Assembly (NCBI RefSeq): GCF_006716695.1
Contig: NZ_VFPN01000001.1
Span: 496,001 to 560,000 of the forward strand
Length of the DNA: 64,000 bases
Source of the DNA: Klugiella xanthotipulae
GTDB taxonomy: Bacteria; Actinomycetota; Actinomycetes; Actinomycetales; Microbacteriaceae
Reading direction: 5' to 3'
This document shows positions 48,454-56,623 of the stretch, piece by piece (position 1 is the stretch's first letter; each line of letters starts with the position of its first letter). Both the position numbers and the translations under genes were made by a program. The notes under the pieces are model-generated. The model saw only the letters and a program-made list of their open reading frames with translations. It had not been told where the DNA came from and ran no database searches.

Positions 48454-49689
48454 TCATCCGCGGCGCAGGTACCGGATGCCCAGCACGCTCGCCGCGAGCG
48501 CCACCAGGAGCATCCCCCCGTAGAACCAGGGCAGCGTGGCGAGGCCCCAGGCTTCCAGCAGCACGGCCCCCACGAGCGCGCCGCTGCCGATACCCACGTT
48601 GAAGGCAGTGGTGTACACCGCACTCGCCGCGTCGCGGATGCGTTCGGAGGCGGTGTGCAGCATGGTGGTCTGGAGGCTGGGCGGCAGCATCCCGAACGAC
48701 ATCCCCCACAGCACAAAACCCACGATCACGAGCCAGGCGGTGCCCGAGAGGGTGGCCATCAGCGCCACACCGGCAAGGCAGCCGAGAATGGACCAGCGCA
48801 GACCCAGCGTCACGCGCACCGTAAACAGGGTGCCCGAGATGAGCAGCCCCACCGCACCCGCAATGCCGTACACAAACAGCATGACGGCGAGCAGGTCCTC
48901 CGGGATGCCAGCCACCTCGATCAGATACGGCGCGATGTAGGAGTAGAAGGCGTAGTGGCCGATCATCAGAAACGCGGTGAGGCCACACACGCACAGTGTG
49001 AGCACGGTCGTCTCGTCCCGCCAGGAGGCACTGCGGCGCGGCCGGACCGGGGCACCGTCAGCGTCCCTCGGCTCGGGCAGCCGCGCGGGGCGCACCGCCT
49101 CGGGTACCAGCCGCCATACGAGCAGCGCGCCGAGGGCGGTCACGCCCGCAATCGCACCAAACGCGAGTCGCCAGCCGAGTGCGTGGCCCAGGGCGGTGCC
49201 CAGCGGCACGCCGAGCACAAACGCGAGGGTTCCGCCCGACACGATGAGCGAGACGGCCCGGCCCACCTGGTGCCGCGGCACGAGGTATCCGGCGTAGGCG
49301 CTCACCACACTCCAAAACAGCCCGTGGGCGAGGCCACCGAGCAGACGCGCGACGACGAGCAGTTCATAGCTGAGGGCGAGCGAAGAGAGCAGCGTACTGA
49401 CGGCGAGCACGGCGAGCGCCAGCACCACGACCGAGCGGCGGCCCATCCGGGCGGTGATCGCCGTGAGCGGCGCGGCGGAGAGCACCACGGCGTAGGCAAA
49501 AACGGTCAGCAGCAGGCCGATCTGGGCCTCGCTCACCCCCAGGTCGCGGCTCATATCGGGCAGCAGACCCGTGGGAATCATCTCAATCGTGACCGAGAGG
49601 AAGGTGGCGGTGGCCAGGATCAGCAGGCCAGCGAGCGGGAATCGGGGGTCGGCGGAGGACCGCGATACCACCGACGGCTGCGTACCCAT
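48454..49689 (-). CDS. MFS transporter, DHA1-like
   Basis: A 411-residue major facilitator with twelve hydrophobic segments. Between helices 2 and 3 it has TARMGRRSVVVLAL (MFS motif A-like), and RLLGGLAHGLFWSVV and the ATFLSVTIEMIPTGLLPDM start resemble drug or sugar efflux members (AraJ/CmlA-like). Substrate unknown. The start at 49689 has GGGGG 9 nt upstream; the frame is open to 50016 but that overlaps purU, which is divergent. Confidence 0.88.
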   Translation of the reverse strand: MGTQPSVVSRSSADPRFPLAGLLILATATFLSVTIEMIPTGLLPDMSRDLGVSEAQIGLLLTVFAYAVVLSAAPLTAITARMGRRSVVVLALAVLAVSTLLSSLALSYELLVVARLLGGLAHGLFWSVVSAYAGYLVPRHQVGRAVSLIVSGGTLAFVLGVPLGTALGHALGWRLAFGAIAGVTALGALLVWRLVPEAVRPARLPEPRDADGAPVRPRRSASWRDETTVLTLCVCGLTAFLMIGHYAFYSYIAPYLIEVAGIPEDLLAVMLFVYGIAGAVGLLISGTLFTVRVTLGLRWSILGCLAGVALMATLSGTAWLVIVGFVLWGMSFGMLPPSLQTTMLHTASERIRDAASAVYTTAFNVGIGSGALVGAVLLEAWGLATLPWFYGGMLLVALAASVLGIRYLRRG

Positions 49690-49774
49690 GAATCGTCCCC
49701 CTGCTAACCGCACTATCCTACCGGCGATCAGGTGAAAGTTCGCATCCACCCGCCAACTCGAATAATCTATCCGG

Positions 49775-50659
49775 GTGACCCACGAGCAAAACACCAGCCC
49801 AAATTCCCCAGCCACCCACCACTGGGTGCTCGCCCTCAGCTGCGTTGACCAGCCCGGCATCGTGCACGCCATCAGCGGGGCGGTGGTGGAGTCGGGCGGA
49901 AACATCACCGAGAGCCAGCAGTTCTCCAGCCACGACACGGGCCGCTTCTTCATGCGCCTACAGGTGCAGTCCCCCGCCACCCGCGAGCGCTTCGAGGCCA
50001 CACTCCAGCCCATCACCGAGCGCTACGATATGACCTGGAAATTGGATGTGGTGGGTCGCCGCATCCGCACCCTCCTGCTCGCCTCCACCGCCGAGCACTG
50101 CGTCAATGACCTGCTCTTCCGGCAGCGCGGGGGCCAGCTGCCCATTGAGGTGCCGCTGATTCTCGCCAACCACCCCACGCTGGGGCGCACGGCAGAGTTC
50201 TACGGCGTACCGTTTGAGTCACAGCCCGTCACGAACCCCGAGTCCAAGGCCGCATTCGAGAACCGCGTGCGCGCCGTGATCGCGGAGCACCACATCGAAC
50301 TCGTGGTGCTCGCCCGGTACATGCAGATCCTGAGCCCCGAGTTGTGTGCGGAGTTGAACGGCATGGCTATCAATATCCACCACTCGTTCCTGCCCGGTTT
50401 CAAGGGGGCCAACCCCTACCGACAGGCGCACAGCCGCGGCGTGAAACTGATCGGGGCCACCGCGCACTTTGTCACGAGCGACCTCGATGAGGGGCCCATC
50501 ATCGAGCAGGATGTGGTGCGGGTAGACCACTCCCTGGCCCCCGCCGAACTGGTCGCCCTGGGCCAGGATGAGGAGAGCCGCACCCTGCGCCGGGCGGTGA
50601 CCTGGTTCGCGGAGAACCGCATCCTACTCGACGGCGACCGCACGATTATCTTCCAGTAG
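49775..50659 (+). CDS. purU: Formyltetrahydrofolate deformylase
   Basis: A 294-residue enzyme: N-terminal ACT domain (LSCVDQPGIVHAISGAVVE, about 18-90) and C-terminal formyltransferase fold with [16 protein letters not shown] and [20 protein letters not shown] (catalytic Asn/His/Asp set). It hydrolyses 10-formyl-THF to formate and THF. Start GTG 49775. Its last 317 bases are duplicated downstream at 52420-52736. Confidence 0.96.
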   Translation: MTHEQNTSPNSPATHHWVLALSCVDQPGIVHAISGAVVESGGNITESQQFSSHDTGRFFMRLQVQSPATRERFEATLQPITERYDMTWKLDVVGRRIRTLLLASTAEHCVNDLLFRQRGGQLPIEVPLILANHPTLGRTAEFYGVPFESQPVTNPESKAAFENRVRAVIAEHHIELVVLARYMQILSPELCAELNGMAINIHHSFLPGFKGANPYRQAHSRGVKLIGATAHFVTSDLDEGPIIEQDVVRVDHSLAPAELVALGQDEESRTLRRAVTWFAENRILLDGDRTIIFQ

Positions 50660-50672
50660 CGCCGGTGGGGCG
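50343..50672 (+). repeat. 330-bp direct repeat, copy 1 (purU 3' end)
   Basis: The final part of purU plus 13 nt beyond its stop. It is repeated, as far as I can compare, without differences at 52420-52749 (constant offset of 2077). The two copies flank the cassette 50673-52419. Confidence 0.93.
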
Positions 50673-51038
50673 TTGCCCGGTAACGGGAGATGAGAGCCGT
50701 TGCTGAGGGCGAAGATCTCGGTGGGTCTCAGCGAGGGTGAGCGATCATGAGATTACTGAGATGACCCTGCATCAGCCAACATCTGGATGCGACCGCTAAA
50801 GATAAGAGAACGCCTCTCGCTAACAGGAGTTAAGGCTTTAAACGCCAAAGCCCCCCGACTACACACAGAACAACCCGCCACCACAACTTGCTACCGCCGT
50901 ACCAATGGTGCTACCGTAAATGGGTCTCTGACAGATCATTCGGTTAAACCTGTCTCTAGAGCATTGCCTTGAGGGGCGAGGGAACGGTAGCGGTAGATAT
51001 TATCGTATATGCTTTGTTTCAAAACAAAGGAGTCTTCT
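50673..51038 (+). other. Non-coding start of the inserted cassette
   Basis: No gene is supported. GCTGAG (50702-50707) can pair with CTCAGC (50727-50732). Around 50970-51010 a TTGAGG and AT-rich TAGATATTAT suggest a promoter for the secreted-protein gene, which has AAAGGAG right before its TTG start. Confidence 0.4.
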
Positions 51039-51939
51039 TTGAAGAGATCAGTTTCAATCGCCTGCGCCACCCTTCTATTTTTAGGTGGAGTAACTCTAGC
51101 TTCACCGGCTTACGCCGATGAAAACAACGTACTAGAGACCCTCGCCTCGGTAAGCCCGGAAGTTCTTGATTCTGCTGCAAGCGTCAGCACCACTCCCGGT
51201 ACTCAAAACGCAATAAATGCCTCCCTGGAAAACACCCAGATCACCGTTCCTGCAGATGCCCAGGCGGGGGTTATCGTAAACTCCGGCACAACGCTAAATA
51301 TCGGGCTACCGTTCGCTCGTCAGGCGGATACCGCCACGGTTGAACGCCAGGGCATTGTTTCTTACGACAACAACAATGGATCAGAAACTGTTCCAGTCAT
51401 ACATGATGATGGAACAGTTCAGTTGAATACAATCATCAGAGACCCTCAGGCACCAAAATCCTATTCGTACCCACTGGAATTGCCCTCCGGGAGCAGCCTT
51501 GTCGCGCATCAGGGTGGTGCTCAGATTCGAGACGATAACTCCGGAGATGTCATCGGCGAGTTTGATGCGCCTTGGGCTTTTGACGCTGACGGGCAGTCCG
51601 TTCCAACGCATTACGAGATCAACGGGTCAACACTCACCCAGATCGTCGCACATGGAACCGAAAGTCGGTATCCCATAGTAGCTGACCCCAGCTACAAAAC
51701 TTACACCTAACTACTACAGCAGAACTACCGTCGAAGACATGTGGAAAGTTCTGGGACACACTGGCACAGCATGCAAAGTTGTACCGTTGCCCTACGCCGC
51801 AAACTTAGCCTGCGGCGCTCCTCCGAAACTTGCTGACGCTATTTCGAGTGCGCACTACCAGAAAAAACGCATCAAAGCAATTTACTATAACTGTGGCTAT
51901 AACTACTGTAATTACTACAAATATTCAGTCATCAAATAA
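51039..51939 (+). pseudogene. Secreted protein gene, apparently frameshifted near its 3' end
   Basis: The first frame (51039-51710) starts at TTG with AAAGGAG 6 nt upstream and encodes a signal peptide (LKRSVSIACATLLFLGGVTL, ASPAYA), a Ser/Thr/Asn-rich mature part and ends with YPIVADPSYKTYT. The YPxVADP phrase normally stands before a C-terminal domain in actinobacterial secreted proteins. That domain appears in the +1 frame: YYSRTTVEDMWKVLGHTG, then LACGAPPKLADAIS, YQKKRIKAIYYNCGYNYC, stop 51939. The shift must lie between about 51680 and 51710. A real frameshift mutation, a sequencing error or two separate small genes (51039-51710 and 51739-51939) are possible. Confidence 0.7.
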
Positions 51940-51957
51940 ACAGAAAGGGACACTAAA

Positions 51958-52365
51958 ATGTCGATAAGAATAGTGTCTATCCAGGCAAAAATTGCAACTA
52001 TAGCAGCGTTTTACTTTATCGGCATAACAGCAACCATATTTGTTAGCGTTCTGCTGGATGGAACTGCAGCAGCAGTTTCCTTTACCGTGGCGCAACTAAT
52101 AGCTCTGGCATTCTTCGTCCGCACCTTTCAAGGAGACGGCGAAGATTTATCCAAATCGCGGCCGTGGTGGAGAATGACCGAGAGAGCCGCAAGTAGCTTA
52201 ATAGTAGGATTAATTTTTACTTTTCAGGTAATTAATGCTATCTGGGCTTTAGATATCGAACCGTTCGCGTTACTGGTGGTCTTATCGATCAACAGCTTAA
52301 TTGCCCTTGCGTTCTTCAACTCATCGTGGCAAATAAAGGCATTGACTGCGCGCACTTCCGTCTAA
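51958..52365 (+). CDS. Small four-helix membrane protein
   Basis: A 135-residue protein with four hydrophobic segments (about 9-32, 37-54, 76-97, 101-121) and short loops. AAAGGGA precedes the ATG. It follows the secreted-protein gene by 18 nt, so the two are probably one unit; an immunity or export role is inference. Its first 40 residues match the truncated protein at 52754 (RIVS..AKIA.I..FY.I..TATIF). No family recognised. Confidence 0.7.
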   Translation: MSIRIVSIQAKIATIAAFYFIGITATIFVSVLLDGTAAAVSFTVAQLIALAFFVRTFQGDGEDLSKSRPWWRMTERAASSLIVGLIFTFQVINAIWALDIEPFALLVVLSINSLIALAFFNSSWQIKALTARTSV

Positions 52366-52419
52366 ATATCTACAGGAAATGAGTTTTGCCCTCATAATTT
52401 GAGAGCATCACTCATTTTC

Positions 52420-52736
52420 TGTGTGCGGAGTTGAACGGCATGGCTATCAATATCCACCACTCGTTCCTGCCCGGTTTCAAGGGGGCCAACCCCTACCGAC
52501 AGGCGCACAGCCGCGGCGTGAAACTGATCGGGGCCACCGCGCACTTTGTCACGAGCGACCTCGATGAGGGGCCCATCATCGAGCAGGATGTGGTGCGGGT
52601 AGACCACTCCCTGGCCCCCGCCGAACTGGTCGCCCTGGGCCAGGATGAGGAGAGCCGCACCCTGCGCCGGGCGGTGACCTGGTTCGCGGAGAACCGCATC
52701 CTACTCGACGGCGACCGCACGATTATCTTCCAGTAG
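52420..52736 (+). pseudogene. Partial duplicate of purU (C-terminal ~105 codons)
   Basis: It encodes the same residues as the end of PurU, from [20 protein letters not shown] to the C-terminal TIIFQ, without the ACT domain and without a proper start. An in-frame TTG at 52431 is not preceded by a ribosome binding site. It is a duplication remnant rather than a gene. Confidence 0.9.
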
Positions 52737-52749
52737 CGCCGGTGGGGCG
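52420..52749 (+). repeat. 330-bp direct repeat, copy 2 (purU 3' end)
   Basis: Copy of 50343-50672. It starts mid-codon of purU after an AT-rich junction and ends 4 nt before the truncated membrane-protein start. Confidence 0.93.
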
Positions 52750-52753
52750 CACG

Positions 52754-52939
52754 GTGTCACCACGGATTGTGTCTGCCGGGGCGAAAATCGCGGCGATATC
52801 GACGTTTTACGTTATCGCCACTGCCGCCACCATCTTTATCGGCGTGCTCGCGAATGGAGCAACCGCAGCCAATGTTGTGCCGCTATCCTCCGCGAAACGG
52901 CCCCGCCGCACCGTCCGAGCAACCCGCCGCAAACGGTAG
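52754..52939 (+). pseudogene. Truncated paralog of the cassette membrane protein
   Basis: From GTG 52754 the frame reads VSPRIVSAGAKIAAISTFYV then ATAATIFIGVLANGATAA, clearly related to the N-terminus of the 51958 protein. It then turns into an unrelated basic tail (KRPRRTVRATRRKR) and stops at 52939, so the other three helices are lost. GC content is higher than in the intact copy. Confidence 0.7.
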
Positions 52940-52949
52940 ACTGGGGCGC

Positions 52950-53309
52950 GTGACTGACTCCGCCACCGCCCCAAAAATCGACACTCTCACCCTCTGCCGC
53001 GCCGTGATGCACCTCGTGCTCTTCGTGTGTGTCGGCGCGTGGGGTTTCCTCGCGTGGGAGATGCCGTGGCCCGGCATCGCGACCGGAATCGGCAGCATCC
53101 TGGTGGCGATCCTGATGTGGGCCGCGTTTCTGTCGCCCCGCCCCATGCTGGGTGTGGATGCTTTCGCTCGCGGGCTCGTGGAACTGTTGCTGATCGCCGC
53201 GGCCGTCGTGGGTCTCATCGCCATCAACGCGCCGCCCTGGCTGGCCATCGTGGTGGGGCTGCTGACTGCGACCACCGGCTTTCTGGCCGGTCGCCGCAGC
53301 CTGAGCTAA
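52950..53309 (+). CDS. YrdB family (DUF2568) membrane protein
   Basis: A 119-residue protein with four hydrophobic segments; FVCVGAWGFLAWEMPWPGIA and AFLSPRPMLGVDAFARGLVELLL contain the W-G and SP-R/K features of DUF2568/YrdB. Function unknown. Start GTG 52950, 10 nt after the truncated paralog. The stop lies in the first unit of a 15-bp tandem repeat. Confidence 0.8.
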   Translation: MTDSATAPKIDTLTLCRAVMHLVLFVCVGAWGFLAWEMPWPGIATGIGSILVAILMWAAFLSPRPMLGVDAFARGLVELLLIAAAVVGLIAINAPPWLAIVVGLLTATTGFLAGRRSLS

Positions 53310-53373
53310 TTCAGCCTGAGCTGATTCAAACTGAGCTAATTCAAACTGAGCTAATTCAGCCTGAGTTGGTTCG
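53299..53373. repeat. Five tandem 15-bp repeats between convergent genes
   Basis: Units read GCCTGAGCTAATTCA, GCCTGAGCTGATTCA, AACTGAGCTAATTCA (twice) and a diverged GCCTGAGTTGGTTCG. The array covers the yrdB stop codon and stops 6 nt before the nagB stop. Confidence 0.9.
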
Positions 53374-53379
53374 CGCCGC

Positions 53380-54162
53380 CTACGCCAACCACTCCGGCCG
53401 CTGTTCATACGAGCGCCGGTAGTAATCAATGTGCCTCAGGTGGGTGGCCGCCGCCTCATCCACCACCACCGACACGTGCCGGTGCAGCTGAACGGCGCTA
53501 CCGGGAACGGAGGCCGTCACCGGACCCTCCACACACTCCGCCAGAATCTCGGCCTTTGCCGCGCCAAACGCCAGCAACACCAGGTGTTTGGCACGCAGGA
53601 TCGTACCAACCCCCTGGGTCAGGGCGTGCGTGGGCACCTCATCAATCGAGGGGAAAAAGCGGGCATTATCGCGGCGGGTCTGCTCGGTGAGTGCCTTCAC
53701 CCGGGTATCCGAGTTGAGTGACGAGCCGGGCTCATTAAAACCGATGTGGCCGCTCGTGCCCACACCCAGAATCTGGATGTCCACCCCGCCGGCCGCCCGG
53801 ATATCCGCCTCGTAGCGCTCCCCCGCGGTGTTAATGCCGTCACGGTCGCCGTTGGGCACGCACACCAGTTCGGCGTTCATGCCCAGCCGCTCCACCACGT
53901 CGCGCCGAATCACGGAGCGGTAGCTCTCGGGGTGTTCGGCTGGCAAACCCACATACTCGTCGAGCGCAAAGCCGCGCACATGCCCCAGGTTGAGGCCCTC
54001 CTCGCGCACCCGGCGCTCCAGCGCCGCGTAGACGGGCAGCGGCGTGGAGCCCGTGGCCAGGCCCAGCACGGCATCCGGTTTCCCCGCCACCAGGGCGCTG
54101 ATCCGCTGAGCGACCCACTCGCCAGCGGCCGCGGGGGTGTCCACAATAATTACTTCTGCCAT
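53380..54162 (-). CDS. nagB: Glucosamine-6-phosphate deaminase
   Basis: A 260-residue NagB: LGLATGSTPLPVYAAL (substrate loop), FALDEYVGLP (catalytic Asp region), LGVGTSGHIGFNEPGSSL (His/Glu relay) and TQGVGTILRAKH. It converts GlcN-6-P to fructose-6-P and ammonia. Start ATG 54162 has GGAG 7 nt upstream and lies inside the end of the ROK kinase gene (13-nt overlap). Confidence 0.96.
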   Translation of the reverse strand: MAEVIIVDTPAAAGEWVAQRISALVAGKPDAVLGLATGSTPLPVYAALERRVREEGLNLGHVRGFALDEYVGLPAEHPESYRSVIRRDVVERLGMNAELVCVPNGDRDGINTAGERYEADIRAAGGVDIQILGVGTSGHIGFNEPGSSLNSDTRVKALTEQTRRDNARFFPSIDEVPTHALTQGVGTILRAKHLVLLAFGAAKAEILAECVEGPVTASVPGSAVQLHRHVSVVVDEAAATHLRHIDYYRRSYEQRPEWLA

Positions 54163-55082
54163 GAGTTTTCTCCAATCAGCGCGGCACCGATTGCGGCCGC
54201 GGGAAACGTGTCGGGAAGGATCTGAATGCGCTCGTCGAGCCGCAGCGAGCCGAGGAAGGCCGAGCGGGCCGCCCACTCCCGCAGCACCCCGTGCACGCCA
54301 CTCAGCAGCGGCTCCCCCATCGTGGTGACCCCACCACCCAGCACAACGCGCTGCACATCCACCGATAAAAAGAGCAGGCGGATGGCCGTGGCCACGCCCA
54401 CAAACAGACCATCACGGACCCCCACCGCGGCGGAGTTTCCGGCGGTTGCCGCGACCATCAGCGAGCGCACCGCCGACTCACCGTCGGGCACGGGCCACTG
54501 GCGCACGATCCCCGAGCCGGAGCTGATGGTCTCCAGGCACCCGCGCTGCCCGCACGGGCACAGCGCACCCGCGGGGTCCACCGGGATATGCCCAATCTCA
54601 CCGGCAACCCCCCGGGAGCCCCGCCACAGCTCACCGTCCAGAATGATGCCGGCCGCAAGCCCCGTGCCGAGGTTGAGGTAGGCGATACTGCCGGGCGTGC
54701 CGGGCTCCGTCTCGGCCCCCCGCACCCAGCGGTAGGCCCCGAGGGCCGCCGCATTCACGTCGTTCTCTACCCGCACGGGCGCACCAATTCGGTGGGCGAG
54801 TTCCGCCCCCAGGTCAAACCCCACGAGCCCCAGGTTGACGGCGTGGTCCACCCGGCCCGTCGCGGTGTTCACCGCACCCGGAATCCCGATGCCAATCGAG
54901 CGAAAGTCGCCCGGCGCGCAGCCGACCCCCTCGGCCAGCTCCGTCACGCAGCGCAACGCGGTGGCGAGCACCTCCGCGGGGCCGTAGCCCGTCGGGTGGG
55001 TCACCGCGCAGAGAACACCGTCGCCCGGGTCGAGCACCACCGCGGCGGTTTTTGTCCCGCCAATATCAATGCCGATCCTCAC
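54150..55082 (-). CDS. ROK-family sugar kinase, probable GlcNAc kinase
   Basis: A 310-residue ROK kinase without DNA-binding domain: ATP site IGIDIGGTKTAAVVLD, sugar/catalytic region VENDVNAAALGAY, NLGTGLAAGIILDG, GEIGHIPVDP and zinc motif CPCGQRGCLE. Between nagZ and nagB it most likely phosphorylates GlcNAc (or anhydroMurNAc/GlcNAc released by NagZ). GTG start overlaps the nagZ stop (GTGA). Confidence 0.9.
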   Translation of the reverse strand: MRIGIDIGGTKTAAVVLDPGDGVLCAVTHPTGYGPAEVLATALRCVTELAEGVGCAPGDFRSIGIGIPGAVNTATGRVDHAVNLGLVGFDLGAELAHRIGAPVRVENDVNAAALGAYRWVRGAETEPGTPGSIAYLNLGTGLAAGIILDGELWRGSRGVAGEIGHIPVDPAGALCPCGQRGCLETISSGSGIVRQWPVPDGESAVRSLMVAATAGNSAAVGVRDGLFVGVATAIRLLFLSVDVQRVVLGGGVTTMGEPLLSGVHGVLREWAARSAFLGSLRLDERIQILPDTFPAAAIGAALIGENSWQK

Positions 55083-56623
55083 ACCGCACCGCCCGGCAGC
55101 GAGGCGGTGGCCGGTCGGCCCGCCGCCAGCAGGTCAAGCAGAGCCTGGCCGGTCGTGCGCGAGGCCCCGAAGGTGGCGATATCGGCGAACGCCCGGTCGG
55201 GGGCTGGCCACCCCATGTCCACGGTCAGCACGCGCTGGCCGCGCTCGATGAGCGCGGTGATCAGCTCACGGTTAAACGGTTCGCGGTGGTGGTTCTGCCC
55301 CACCACAATCAGGTCGCGGTCGCTCGGGATGCCCGCCAGGGCCGCGTCAACAGGCCCGGCACTCACCCGCTGCTCGGTCAGGAGCGGCAGCTGTCCGGCC
55401 TCCCCGGGGGCACGGCCCAGGTCCCGCGCGGCGAGCGGGCCCCACGGCAGCGGCCCCACCGCCACATTCGGCACCCCGTCAATCACGAGCAGATGCGTAC
55501 CGCTCCCCTCGCCCAGCGCGGGAACGGCCACCCCCGCCCGCACCTCAAACGTTTCGGCCACGCGGGCGACACTCACGAGGGTCTCGGCGGGGCCGGGCAC
55601 CTCGCGGGTGGCCACCGGCTCCATCCCGGCGAGGCTCAGCACGCGCCCGGCGGCCTCGGCCACGCGGGCGGCCTCCAGCCGACCCTCGGCCACGGCGGTG
55701 GCCACCCGGGCCTCAATCTGAGTCATCTCCTCGTCGGTGTTGGCCGTGCCGATACACAGCAGGTCGCACCCGGCGGCGAGGGCGCGCACGGCGGCCTCCG
55801 GGATCCCCGTGACCGCACTGGCCCCCCTCATATCGAGGGCGTCCGACACGATCACCCCGGTGAAGCCCAGCTCCTCGCGGAGCAGCCCCTGAAGAATGGT
55901 CGGCGATAAGGTTGCGGGCCGCTCCGGGTCCAGCTGCGGCAGCAGAATGTGCGAGGTCATGATGGTGCGCGTGCCCTGTGCGATGGCCGCACGGAACGGC
56001 ACCAGCTCACGCTCGCGCAGTTCGTCGAGGCTGCGGTCGATCACGGGGAGCGCCAGGTGCGAATCCTGGGCGGTGTCACCGTGGCCCGGAAAATGTTTGG
56101 CGCTCGCGGCGATTCCGGCCTCCTGCACCCCGCGGACCCACTCGGCGGTGTGCCGGGCAACCACGTCCGCGGTGGGGCCAAAGCTGCGCGTGCCGATCAC
56201 CGGGTTGTCCGGGTTGGAGTTGATATCCGCATCCGGCGCAAACGTCAGGGTACAGCCCACCTCGCGCAGCTCCTCCCCCACGCGGGCGGCCACGCGGCGT
56301 GTGAGCTCCGGGTCGTCCAGCCGACCCAGGATGGCGTTGCCGGGGAAGGGCGAGCCCGTGGCGTGGTGCAGGCGGGTCACATCCCCGCCCTCCTCATCAA
56401 TCGCGATGACGGCCCGCGGGTTGGCGCGACGGATCGCGTCCGTGAGGGCGCGCACCTGCTCGGGCGTGCCGATATTGGTCGAGAAGAGACACACCCCACC
56501 GAGACCGGCGCACAGGCGGCGCTCCAGCCACCCGGGCAGCGTGTGCCCCTCAAACCCGGGGAGCATGGTGGTGCTGATCTGACGGGCGAGATCGGCGGAT
56601 GCCGAGAATGCGTCCGCGATCAT
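55079..56623 (-). CDS. nagZ: Glycoside hydrolase family 3 beta-N-acetylhexosaminidase (NagZ-like)
   Basis: A 514-residue GH3 enzyme without signal peptide. N-terminal TIM-barrel motifs: VIAIDEEGGDVTRL, KHFPGHGDTAQDSHLALP (NagZ-type His/Asp dyad loop, general acid) and VIVSDALDMRGA (nucleophile Asp). A C-terminal alpha/beta domain follows from about 340. It cleaves terminal GlcNAc from muropeptides or chito-oligosaccharides inside the cell. Start overlaps the permease stop as ATGA. Confidence 0.92.
   Translation of the reverse strand: MIADAFSASADLARQISTTMLPGFEGHTLPGWLERRLCAGLGGVCLFSTNIGTPEQVRALTDAIRRANPRAVIAIDEEGGDVTRLHHATGSPFPGNAILGRLDDPELTRRVAARVGEELREVGCTLTFAPDADINSNPDNPVIGTRSFGPTADVVARHTAEWVRGVQEAGIAASAKHFPGHGDTAQDSHLALPVIDRSLDELRERELVPFRAAIAQGTRTIMTSHILLPQLDPERPATLSPTILQGLLREELGFTGVIVSDALDMRGASAVTGIPEAAVRALAAGCDLLCIGTANTDEEMTQIEARVATAVAEGRLEAARVAEAAGRVLSLAGMEPVATREVPGPAETLVSVARVAETFEVRAGVAVPALGEGSGTHLLVIDGVPNVAVGPLPWGPLAARDLGRAPGEAGQLPLLTEQRVSAGPVDAALAGIPSDRDLIVVGQNHHREPFNRELITALIERGQRVLTVDMGWPAPDRAFADIATFGASRTTGQALLDLLAAGRPATASLPGGAV

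Noticed and set aside
52431-52736. Functional short formyltransferase gene
   Set aside because: It is the exact purU 3' end without ACT domain, start signal or ribosome binding site.
53299-53373. CRISPR array
   Set aside because: Repeats are only 15 bp and directly adjacent without spacers; no cas genes.
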